From Euptelea pleiosperma (Eukaryota; Streptophyta; Magnoliopsida; Ranunculales; Eupteleaceae): a DNA stretch of 64,000 nt. Below the pieces are notes generated by a model. The model did no database searches and was not told the DNA's origin. It saw nothing but the letters and a program-made list of their open reading frames with translations. Each line of letters starts with the position of its first letter. Position 1 is the stretch's first letter. The translations under genes and the position numbers were made by a program. This document shows positions 1 through 10,502 of the stretch, piece after piece. The stretch lies in the NCBI GenBank assembly GCA_035048495.1, contig CM068547.1:34170502-34234501 (forward strand), written 5' to 3'.

Positions 1-3000
1 GCATGGCTGCTCTTCCTTACTTCGATGAGATCGATCCCTCCACCATTGACGTCCTTCTTGTTACCCAGTACGTATCTCTTACTTCATTTCTTTCTAATAA
101 GCATGTCGTTGTTGTCGGGCACGCGTTGCAGACGGAAATTTGTCGAAAACGGGATCTTTGTTGCTAAATTTCTTCAAAAATTGCAACTTTTTTGTAAATT
201 TTATCCCTGCTTGTTATTAACATATGTTGATTGAACTTGATATAAGCTCTGAAGGGTATTTTCTCTTCCTCTCAACATTGATGAGTTGTGTAATTCGGAA
301 TTCTGATGTAGAATGACAGCTTTACCCAAAGTAGAATAATTATGCGGGTCCAAGTCTCAGTGTTCAACACTGGTAAGCTAGTTCCATGTACCCAATCAAT
401 GGGATGCTATAGCTCAAACCAGGAAATAAAACATGAGAGACAACCAACCAAAACTATTGTCTTTTGGTTATGCACTGCAAATAACCTACAAGAGAGAGAC
501 TGAGCCTCGGTAGACACTACTGTTTGTCCAAACCAATTGAATAAAACATGAGAGACAATTCCCGATTTTAAATCAAAAACCAATTACATAACATATGTCC
601 ACGTCTATTTGTAGAATAGCTGACTTAATTCCTAAGGTAACTTGAACTTGAAACAAATTAATTTCCTACTTAAGATAAAACTACTTTCGAAACTTTTAAA
701 TCTCGTAAGACTAATAATAATAACAATAGGAGACAACTAAACACATTGACATGGCTATTGGCAAAAACGTTCATTTTTCGTTAAAACTATTGTCTTTTGT
801 TGTGAATGTATGATATGTATGTATATCCAATGTATTTGTATTAGTTAGTTCAGATACATTTTCTCGATGTTATGTGGTTTATGAGATTCATTGAAAGAAA
901 ATGCTGTTTATGTGCAGCTTTCACTTGGATCACGCTGCGTCACTTCCATATTTTCTGGAGAAGGTCTGTAAATTTAATTGATCGAATATTTCATATAGCC
1001 ACCTTGCCCATAAACTGATGTGTGGATATGCTAATCAGACCACCTTTAAAGGCCGTGTATATATGACTCATGCAACCAAGGCTATCTACAAGCTGCTTTT
1101 GTCGGATTACGTAAAAGTGAGCAAAGTGTCAGTTGAAGATATGTTATACGATGAACAAGACATTATTCGGTCCATGGACAAAATCGAGGTGTGTTTTCTT
1201 TTGTCATTAATAGTGAGCAAAGTAACTGGCCCCTTTTACCTAATGGACAGATTTATGAGTTTTTCAAGCTAAGTTGCACTAAAGAAGGTGGCTGGCATCT
1301 GTTTTATCATGAATGTACCCCTTCACATAGATTGGAGGGATGGACCGCCCTAACTTTTTGAAATGGTTGAACTGTTCCCCGAGAAAAGCCAAATTTTTTG
1401 TTGATTTATCTTATCTCAGCTGGTCTTTTGTATACTCCTTTTCAGTGCATAAATATTATGGGCTTATCGGCTATAGATCTTCGATTGATAGAGTTTCTTA
1501 TTCCCAATTTGTTTCTAAATTCTGGAGAGTACGGATTAACATTTGCCATGGTGTTTTGAGTTCTGGCCTTCAAAACAGAATTCTTTTACTGGAAAAAATA
1601 CAACCCATAAGTTATGCCATTATAGGATCCAATGAAAACCTATTATTAGTTTAAAATCTGTTAGAATACCATTGAGTGTGGAGTTCATGTCCTAGTTGGA
1701 TTCTGGCACTCTTATAACTGTACATATGCAGCATATTGTTAGATAGTGTAGATATCATGCTCATTTAAAAATTGCGGGGTATCCAACTTTAACCATTTCA
1801 GAGAGAAATAAGTTTATTTAGTTTTCGACAATGGAAATATGTCGATCTTAGCCTCACATTATTGGGTTGTTGTTTAGAAGAGTTTTGATTAGTTACCAGC
1901 TAAACGTGCAGCGATGTGTTGCACAGCTATTATTGTGTCTATCCTTTCAGTTTAGTGGCACAGCATGCATTAACTTTTTTTACATAATGAGCATCTGGTC
2001 ATGTCAAATATGAAGCTAATGGATGGTTGTCTTTCCATGTTTTCTGCCAAAATTTGGATTGCACCATTTAATCTTAATCATTGAATTCTTGAAAACATGC
2101 TTTCAAATTTTATGTTATGATTGAAATTGCAAACGATCGAACAGCCAGCATTTTCACCTCATGATAATTAGCTTCTGTATACTTTTGCAGGTCCATTTTC
2201 ATATAGGATTTATTCCATCATCTCCAAAAAAAAACTTAACTGCATATGATCTATCCTATGCAGGTTATTGACTTCCACCAGACTCTAGAAGTGAATGGAA
2301 TCCGCTTCTGGTGCTACACTGCCGGCCACGTTCTTGGCGCTGCCATGTTCATGGTTGACATTGCTGGAGTTCGGGTGCTCTACACTGGAGACTACTCCCG
2401 CGAAGAAGACCGTCACCTCCGAGCTGCTGAGATTCCACAGTTCTCCCCTGACATCTGCATTATTGAATCCACCTACGGTGTCCAGCTTCACCAGCCTCGG
2501 CTTGTGCGGGAAAAGCGCTTCACTGATGTTATCCACTCAACAATCTCTCAGGGGGGTCGCGTCCTCATCCCAGCATTTGCCCTCGGCCGGGCACAGGAGC
2601 TCCTTCTCATTCTTGATGAATACTGGTCAAATCACCCTGAACTCCACAACATCCCCATCTACTATGCATCCCCTCTTGCCAAGAGGTGCATGGCCGTCTA
2701 TCAGACATACATCAATGCCATGAATGATAGGATCCGGAATCAATTTGCCAACTCGAATCCTTTTGATTTCAAGCACATATCACCATTGAAGAGCATCGAG
2801 AATTTTGATGATGTAGGCCCATCAGTGGTGATGGCAAGCCCAAGTGGACTGCAAAGTGGGCTATCGAGGCAGCTATTCGATATGTGGTGCTCTGATAAGA
2901 AGAATGCATGTGTCATACCTGGGTATGTTGTAGAAGGGACGTTGGCAAAAACCATCATCAACGAACCCAAGGAAGTCACCCTCATGAACGGCCTCACAGC

Positions 3001-3904
3001 CCCTCTCAACATGCAGGTCCATTACATTTCCTTTTCAGCCCATGCAGATTTTGCACAGACGAGTATGTTCTTGAAAGAGCTCATGCCCCCTAACATAATC
3101 CTTGTTCATGGAGAAGCCAATGAGATGGGGAGGCTGAAACAGAAGCTCATAACCCAGTTTGCTGATAAGAACACCAAAATCATCTCTCCAAAGAACTGCC
3201 AGTCTGTTGAAATGTATTTCAACTCTGAGAAAATGGCCAAGACGATTGGAAAACTGGCTGAAAGGACCCCCGAGGCCGGCGAAACCGTCAGTGGCTTACT
3301 GGTAAAGAAAGGCTTCACTTATCAGATAATGGCTCCTGATGACCTTCACATCTTCTCTCAGCTATCCACGGCGAACGTTATGCAGAGGATTTCTATCCCT
3401 TACTCTGGTGCCTTTGGTGTGATAAAACACAGGCTCAAGCAGATCTACGAGAGTGTAGAGTCTCCCCCAGTTGACGAGTCAGAGGGCCTCACATTGCTAG
3501 TGCACGAACGGGTGACGGTGAAGCAGGAGTCAGAGAAGCATGTTTCTATACTGTGGACATCTGACCCAATTAGTGACATGGTCTCAGACTCAATTGTTGC
3601 TTTGATTTTAAACATCAGCAGAGAAATGCCCAAGGTGACGACAGTGACAGAGGCAGCCAAAACAGAGGAGGAAACTGGAAAGACAACAGAGAAAGTGATC
3701 CGCACACTGTTGGTTTCACTATTTGGCGATGTGAAGATCGGTGAGCACGGGAAGCTGGTGATCACAGTAGATGGGAACGTGGCACATCTGGATGGCCAGA
3801 GCGGAGATGTTGAAAGCGAAAATGAGAGTCTTAAGGAGAGGGTGAAAACTGCATTCCGGCGGATTGAGTGTGCCATGAAGCCTATCCCACTATCTGCGAT
3901 TTAG
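1..3904 (+). CDS. CPSF73-I: CPSF73-I, tandem copy A (5' end outside window)
   Basis: Endonuclease subunit of the nuclear cleavage and polyadenylation complex, which cuts pre-mRNA 3' ends. Visible exons: 1-67, 918-963, 1039-1188 and 2264-3904 (stop TAG 3902-3904), all with GT-AG borders. The first two exons join to give the metallo-beta-lactamase motif HFHLDH. The long last exon carries the GHVLGA His, the [11 protein letters not shown]sp region, the beta-CASP IIESTYG Glu, the FSAHAD His and the LVHGEANE His, then the C-terminal domain. No stop or frameshift is present, so this copy looks intact as far as it can be seen. The start codon and first exon lie left of the window. Differences from copy B in the last exon are 12 residues, including Ser for Gly in the PGGLQSG stretch and a Cys near the C-terminus. 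Which copy is expressed cannot be told from sequence. Confidence 0.93.
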
Positions 3905-4560
3905 CGCAGTTTGCTATAGTATCATGATAACATTTTAGGCCAAGGTTTCAGAAAGAGGGAAACCAGTGCCAGCATCTTGCTAACCTCAGCATTTTAGTCC
4001 AGATTTAATCTGCCGTGTGGTTGTACATTGCTCATTTTGTATTTTTGGCTCACCTTAAATTTAATATTGCAGAATGTACAATGTTTCAGATGTTTTAATG
4101 TATCATCTGGACTCTCTTCGTGCTTCAGAGCAAAGTGGTTTATTAGCAGTCTTTTATGTGTGAATTGTTGTCTCTATGCAGTGACAAATCAGTATTGGAA
4201 CTGGTGATACAATTCAATTTGTCTGGTTTACTAGTTTTTTTGTTAGTAGGGGAAGTGATTGGGGGTGTCCCCCTCCTAGTGAAAGGACAAATCTGTCCTT
4301 ATTAATGCAAAATTGACCAATTATTCTGGTCATTGCTATTAGGGCAGACTTGTCTTTTCACTAAGAGTGAGTGCTCCATTAATTAAAAAAAAGGGAAATT
4401 CTATTTGCACCCTAAATTTTGTGAAAACACCCAACCCTCTCTCTCCTTCAAAAAAAATTCCACTGTTCGGCCTGCACCAACCGAACACTACGGATTTGTT
4501 CAGTTGGATCAGGCCGAACACACTGTTTTCTAAAAAAAATTGCAAATTGCAGTGAGAGAG
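1..4560 (+). repeat. Segmental tandem duplication, unit A
   Basis: Exons, introns, 3' UTR and about 350 bp of 3' flank of CPSF73 copy A match 5638 to about 10482 almost base for base. The offset grows from 5637 at the left end to about 5898 near 4260. Most of the growth is one 312-bp insertion in unit B (5990-6301) plus its target duplication. The match runs through the shared flank GGGGGTGTCCCCCTCCTAG (4260 and 10157) and fades at the GA-rich tracts. The true left border is outside the window. Confidence 0.9.
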
Positions 4561-4600
4561 GGAGAGGTAGGAGAAGAGAAACGTGAGAGATTGTGAGATA

Positions 4601-4624
4601 GAGGAGAGAGAGAGAGAGAGAGAG
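4601..4624. repeat. (GA)n microsatellite
   Basis: Perfect GA run at the end of unit A's 3' flank; a matching GA tract ends unit B at 10483-10502. Confidence 0.9.
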
Positions 4625-5160
4625 ACGGGGGGGAGACCTCTTTGATAGGCAGGCCCCACAAAATGCCACCTTGCACACTCTTTCGGACCCAGTGACCCCA
4701 TGAATGTTGCCCACCCTTATGCATCTACACACCAAAAATCAGCCTGATTGATGATTTCTAGTCTTTGGATATGTGGTTCTTTTCATCGTGGCCTTCATAA
4801 ACAGGCCTATGGGTGGGTTCCAAACCCATGAAGCCCATAACGGAAAAAAAAAACCTCAAATCCAACGGTCAACATTCATGGATCAGTGTCTGGGTCCACC
4901 AAGGGGTGCTCAACATTCATGGATCAGTGTCTAATAATGTGCCATGTGGCATTTTTAAAGCTCCTGTCAAACTTTCTATGGGATCCGGTCCTACCAAAGC
5001 TTGAGTGGTGATTTCTTACGATTGATTCCCGTAAAAAAGAATGCTCAAATCCAATGGCTAGAAATCACCCCAATGAAAAAGGCCAAATGAGGCGGTTAGA
5101 AACTACAACTTACAAATCACACTGAAATCTTCCGATTAAAATTTTCCGAGTGAGAGCAAG
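4625..5160. other. Intergenic spacer between CPSF73 copies, with decayed fold-back repeat
   Basis: No gene. It holds CAACATTCATGGATCAGTGTCT twice (from about 4869 and 4911) and words of the fold-back family found elsewhere in the window: CAAAAATCAGCCTGATTGATGATTTCTAG near 4733, its reverse-complement-like partner near 5040-5075, and TGCCATGTGGCAT near 4940. This spacer must also hold the promoter of copy B. Confidence 0.6.
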
Positions 5161-5192
5161 AGAGAAGCGGGGAAACATATTGAAATCTAGCT

Positions 5193-5260
5193 AGGGTTTA
5201 CGAGGGTTTAACTCTTAGTCCACCACCACCACCACCACCACCATTGCTGTCGAGAAGGAA
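5193..5260 (+). promoter_or_regulatory. 5' leader of CPSF73 copy B with (CCA)n tract
   Basis: The 60 bases before the ATG hold the telobox-like words AGGGTTTACGAGGGTTTAAC (5193-5212) and a (CAC/CCA)n microsatellite at 5220-5244, then GAAGGAA before ATG 5261. Intron 1 adds three TTTAGGG units at 5459-5478. Telobox motifs are common in leaders and first introns of plant housekeeping genes; function here is inferred. No clear TATA box was seen. Confidence 0.5.
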
Positions 5261-8200
5261 ATGGCTTCAACGGGAAAAGCGCCGACGTCTCAGTCCCTGA
5301 AGAGAAGGGATTCATCACTGACAAGAGAAGTGGGGGATCAGCTCATCATCACGCCGTTGGGAGCCGGCAATGAAGTTGGCCGCTCTTGCGTCTACATGTC
5401 CTATAAAGGCAAAACTGTCTTGGTGCGTTTTCTTTCTTCCTCTTTTTTGGCTAACTTTTAGGGTTTAGGGTTTAGGGTTCTGCTCTTAACTTCTGAGTTG
5501 CTGTTTTTTGGTTGGTTGGCAGTTTGATTGCGGAATTCACCCCGCAAACTCGGGCATGGCTGCTTGCTCTTAACTTCTGAGTTGCTGTTTTTTGGTTGGT
5601 TGGCAGTTTGATTGCGGAATTCACCCCGGATACTCGGGCATGGCTGCTCTTCCTTACTTCGATGAGATCGATCCCTCCACCATTGACGTCCTTCTTGTTA
5701 CCCAGTACGTATCTCTTACTTCATTTCTTTCTAATAAGCATGTCGTTGTTGTCGGGCACGCATTGCAGACGGAAATTTGTCGAAAACTGGATCTTTGAAG
5801 CTAAATTTCTTCCAAAATTGCAATTTTTTTGTAAATTTTATCCCTGCTTGGTATTAACATATGTTGATTGAACTTGATATGAGCTCTGAAGGGTATTTTC
5901 TCTTTCTCTCAACGTTGATGAGTTGTGTAATTCGGAATTCTGATGTAGAATGACAGCTTTACCCAAAGTAGAATAATTCTGCGGTCCAACAAGGTTTAAA
6001 ATTTCGGTTTCACATGCCATTTCGGTGAGGCCCGAAACCGAAATTTCGGTCGAAATGTCGAAATTTCGTGTGAAATTTTGGAAATTTTGAAATTGAGAGT
6101 AGTAATGAAAATTTTGAAATTTCGACCAAAATTTCATGAAAAGTTCGAAATTTCACAAAAAAACGATATCCGAAATTTCGTTGAGAAGTTCAAAATTTCG
6201 GTCGAAATTTTGGAATTTTAAAAATTTCGATTTTTATGGATTTCGGTTTCGGTGTAGCCCGATCCGAAATTTCGAACTTTTCGGCGAAATTTAAAACCTT
6301 GGGTCCAAGTCTCAGTGTTCAATACCGGTAAGCTAGTTCCATGTACCCAATCAATGGGAGCTAGCTCAAACCAGGAAATAACCTACAAGAGAGAGACTGA
6401 GCCTCGGTAGACACTACTGTTTGTCCAAACCAATTGAACAAAACATGACAATTCCCAACTTTCTAAATCAAAAGCCAATTACATAACATATGTTCACCTC
6501 TATTTGTAGAATAGCTGACTTAATTCCTAAGGTAACTTGAACTTTAAACAAACTAATTTCCTACTTAAGATAAAACTACTTTCGAAACTTTTAAATCTCG
6601 TAAGACTAATAATAGTAACAATAGGAGACAACTAAACACATTGACATGGCTATTGGTAAAGACGTTCATTTTTTGTTAAAACTATTGTCTTTTGTTGTGA
6701 ATGTATGATATGTATGTAGATCCAATGTATTTTTATTAGTTAGTTCAGATACATTTTCTCGATGTTATGTGGTTTATGAGATTCATTGCAAGAAAATGCT
6801 GTTTATGTGCAGCTTTCACTTGGATCACGCTGCGTCACTTCCATATTTTCTGGAGAAGGTCTGTAAATTTAATTGATCGAATATTTCATATAGCCACCTT
6901 GCCCATAAACTGATGTGTGGATATGCTAATCAGACCACCTTTAAAGGCCGTGTATATATGACTCATGCAACCAAGGCTATCTACAAGCTGCTTTTGTCGG
7001 ATTACGTAAAAGTGAGCAAAGTGTCAGTTGAAGATATGTTATACGATGAACAAGACATTATTCGGTCCATGGACAAAATCGAGGTGTGTTTTCTTTTGTC
7101 ATTAATAGTGAGCAAAGTAACTGGCCCCTTTTACCTAACGGACAGATTTATGAGTTTTTCAAGCTAAGTTGCACTAAAGAAGGTGGCTCGCTTCTGTTTT
7201 ATCATGAATGTACCCCTTCACATAGATTGGAGGGATGGACCGCCCTAACTTTTCGAAATGGTTGAACTGATCCCCAGGAAAAACCAATTTTTTTGTTGAT
7301 TTATCTTATCTCAGCTGGTCTTTTGTACTCCTTTTCAGTGCATAAATATTATGGGCTTATCGGATCTATAGATCTTCAATTGATGGAGTTTCTTATTCCC
7401 CATTTGTTTCTAAATTCTGGAGAGTACGGATTAACATTTGCCATGGTGTTTTGAGTTCTGGCCTTCAAAACAGAATTCTTTTACTGGAAAAAATACAACC
7501 CATAAGTTATGCCATTATAGGATTCTGTGAAAACCTATTATTACGTAAACAGATTATTAATTTAAAATCCGTTAGAATACCATTGAGTGTGGAGTTCATG
7601 TCCTAGTTGGATTCTGGCACTCTTATAACTGTACATATGCAATGTATTGTTAGATAGTGTAGATATCATGCTCATTTAAAAATTGTGGGGTATCCAACTT
7701 TAACCATTTCAGAGAGAAATAAGTTGGTTTAGTTTTCGACAATGGACATATGTCGATCTTAGCCTCACATTATTGGGTTGTTGTTTAGAAGAGTTTTGAT
7801 TAGTTACCAGCTAAATGTGCAGGGATGTGTTGCACAGCTATTATTGTGTCTATACTTTCAGTTTAGTGGCACAGCATGCATTAACTTTTTCTGCATAATG
7901 AGCATCTGGTCATGTCAAATATGAAGCTATTGGATGATTGTCTTTCCATGTTTTCTGCCAAAATTTGGATTGCACCATTTAATCTTTTATCATTGAATTC
8001 TTGAAAACATGCTTTCAAATTTTGTGTTATGGTTGAAATTGCAAACGATCGAACAGCCAGCATTTTCACCTCATGATAATTAGCTTCTGTATACTTTTGC
8101 AGGTCCATTTTCATATAGGATTTATTCCATCATTTCCAAAAAAACTTAACTGCGTATGATCTACCCTATATGCAGGTTATTGACTTCCACCAGACTCTAG

Positions 8201-9816
8201 AAGTGAATGGAATCCGCTTCTGGTGCTACACTGCCGGCCACGTTCTTGGTGCTGCCATGTTCATGGTTGACATTGCTGGAGTTCGGGTGCTCTACACTGG
8301 AGACTACTCTCGCGAAGAAGACCGTCACCTCCGAGCTGCTGAGATTCCACAGTTCTCCCCTGACATCTGCATAATTGAATCCACCTACGGTGTCCAGCTC
8401 CACCAGCCTCGGCTTGTGCGGGAGAAGCGCTTCACTGATGTTATCCACTCAACAATCTCTCAGGGGGGTCGCGTCCTTATCCCAGCGTTTGCCCTCGGCC
8501 GGGCACAGGAGCTCCTTCTCATTCTTGATGAATACTGGTCAAACCACCCTGAACTCCACAACATCCCCATATACTATGCATCCCCTCTTGCCAAGAGGTG
8601 CATGGCTGTCTATCAGACATACATCAATGCCATGAACGATAGGATCCGGAATCAATTTGCCAACTCGAATCCCTTTGACTTCAAGCACATATCACCATTG
8701 AAGAGCATCGAGAATTTTGACGACGTAGGCCCATCAGTGGTGATGGCAAGCCCAGGTGGACTGCAAAGTGGGCTATCGAGGCAGCTATTTGATAAGTGGT
8801 GCTCTGATAAGAAGAATGCATGTGTCCTACCTGGGTATGTCGTAGTAGGGACGTTGGCAAAAACCATCATCAGTGAACCCAAGGAAGTCACCCTCATGAA
8901 CGGCCTCACAGCCCCTCTCAACATGCAGGTCCATTACATTTCCTTTTCAGCCCATGCCGATTTTGCACAGACAAGTATGTTCTTGAAAGAGCTCATGCCC
9001 CCCAACATAATCCTTGTTCATGGAGAAGCCAATGAGATGGGGAGGCTGAAACAGAAGCTCATAACCCAGTTTGCTGATAAGAACACCAAAATCATCACTC
9101 CAAAGAACTGCCAGTCTGTTGAAATGTATTTCAACTCTGAGAAAATGGCCAAGACGATTGGAAAACTGGCTGAAAGGACCCCCGAGGCCGGCGAAACCGT
9201 CAGTGGCTTACTGGTAAAGAAAGGCTTCACTTATCAGATAATGGCTCCTGATGACCTTCACATCTTCTCTCAGCTATCCACGGCGAACGTTATTCAGAGG
9301 ATTTCAATCCCTTACTCTGGTGCCTTTGGTGTGATAAAACACAGGCTTAAGCAGATCTACGAGAGTGTAGAGTCTCCCCCAGTTGACGAGTCAGAGGGCC
9401 TCGCATTGCTAGTGCACGAACAGGTGACAGTGAAGCAGGAATCAGAGAAACATGTTTCTATACTGTGGACATCTGACCCAATTAGTGACATGATCTCAGA
9501 CTCAATTGTTGCTTTGATTTTAAACATCAGCCGAGAAATGCCCAAGGTGACGACAGTGACAGAGGCAGCCAAAACAGAGGAGGAAACTGGAAAGACAACA
9601 GAGAAAGTGATCCGCACACTGTTGGTTTCACTATTTGGCGATGTGAAGATCGGTGAGCACGGGAAGCTGGTGATCACAGTAGATGGGAACGTGGCACATC
9701 TGGATGGCCAGAGCGGAGATGTGGAAAGCGAAAATGAAAGTCTTAAGGAGAGGGTGAAAACAGCATTCCGGCGTATTGAGGGTGCCATGAAGCCTATCCC
9801 ACTATCTGTGATTTAG
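5261..9816 (+). CDS. CPSF73-I: CPSF73-I, tandem copy B (complete)
   Basis: Complete paralogue of the upstream gene; 698 aa, close to the usual plant length of about 690. Exons: 5261-5422, 5607-5704, 6813-6858, 6934-7083, 8176-9816 (stop 9814-9816). The ATG starts [17 protein letters not shown], followed by the conserved [18 protein letters not shown] beta-lactamase strand. Metal ligands: H87, H89, D91, H92 (HFHLDH), H174 (GHVLGA), D195 (TGDY), H434 (VHGE); beta-CASP E220 (IIESTYG) and H412 (SAHAD). Exon 2 must use the second of two duplicated acceptors; the first leads to a stop. Oddity: the stretch usually read VEGTLAK in eukaryotic CPSF73 is VVGTLAK here (E376V), whereas copy A keeps Glu. 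Nuclear role in mRNA 3'-end cleavage is inferred from the family. Confidence 0.95.
5481..5648 (+). repeat. 84-bp tandem duplication spanning intron 1 end and exon 2 start
   Basis: Two adjacent units (5481-5564 and 5565-5648), each starting TGCTCTTAACTTCTGAGTTG, contain the polypyrimidine tract, TTGGCAG acceptor and first 42 bases of exon 2. They differ at only two bases in the exon part: CCGCAAACTC in the first, CCGGATACTC in the second. Splicing to the first acceptor would encode [16 protein letters not shown] and then hit TAA, so the second acceptor at 5606/5607 is the productive one. Confidence 0.92.
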
Positions 9817-10482
9817 CACAGTTTGCCTTATTATCATTATAACCTTTTAGGGGAAGGTTTCAGAAAGAGGGAAACCAGTGCCAGCATCTTGCTAACCTCA
9901 GCATTTTAGTACGGATTTAAATTGCCCTCTGGTTGTACATTGATCATTTTGTATTTTGGCTCACCTTAAAATTAATATTGCGTACAATGTTTCTGATGTT
10001 TTGATGTATCATCTGGACTGTCTTATGCTTCAGAGCAAAGTGGTTTATTAGCAGTCTTTTATGTGTGAATAACGTATCTATGCATCGACAAATCAGTAAT
10101 GAAACTTTGTAGGACAATTCAATTTGTCTGGTGTGTTAGTCATGTTTTCAGTAGGGAAAGTGACGGGGGTGTCCCCCTCCTAGTGAAAGGACAAATCCGT
10201 CCTTATTAAAGCAAAATTGACCAATTATTCTTGTTATTGCTATAAGGGCAGCCTTGTCTTTTCACTAAGAGGGAGTGCTCCATTAACCAAAAAAAAAGGG
10301 AAATTCTATTTGCATCCTAAATTTTGTGAAAACACCCCACCCTCTCTCAGCACTCTACACCCCCTTCGGCCTCTCTCCTTTAAAAAAAAAGATTCCACTG
10401 TTCTGCATGCACCAACCAAACACTGGATTTGTTCGGTTGGATCAGGCCGAACAAGCTGTTTTCTAAAAAAAAAATTGCAGAT
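5565..10482 (+). repeat. Segmental tandem duplication, unit B
   Basis: Second direct copy of the CPSF73-I block. Introns are nearly as similar as exons, so the duplication is recent or kept similar by gene conversion. It differs from unit A by a MITE in intron 2, small indels and scattered substitutions. The right border lies close to a GA microsatellite (10483-10502), which also flanks unit A (4601-4624). Confidence 0.88.
5990..6301. mobile_element. MITE in intron 2 of CPSF73 copy B (GAAATTTCGG family)
   Basis: A 312-bp insertion absent from copy A. Ends are inverted: CAAGGTTTAAAATTTCGG at the left and TTTAAAACCTTG at the right. Flanks show a target-site duplication GGTCCAA (5983-5989 and 6302-6308), and copy A holds the uninserted site GCGGGTCCAAGTC. 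The interior is almost wholly degenerate repeats of the palindromic word GAAATTTC with CGG/CCG. No coding capacity. Confidence 0.88.
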
Positions 10483-10502
10483 GGAGAGAGAGAGAGAGAG
10501 AC

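Noticed and set aside
1..3904. CPSF73 copy A as a pseudogene
   Set aside because: All visible exons, splice sites, metal ligands and the stop are intact; there is no positive sign of decay in the part seen.
5458..5480. Interstitial telomere
   Set aside because: Only about three TTTAGGG units in an intron next to the first exon; better read as a telobox-type motif.
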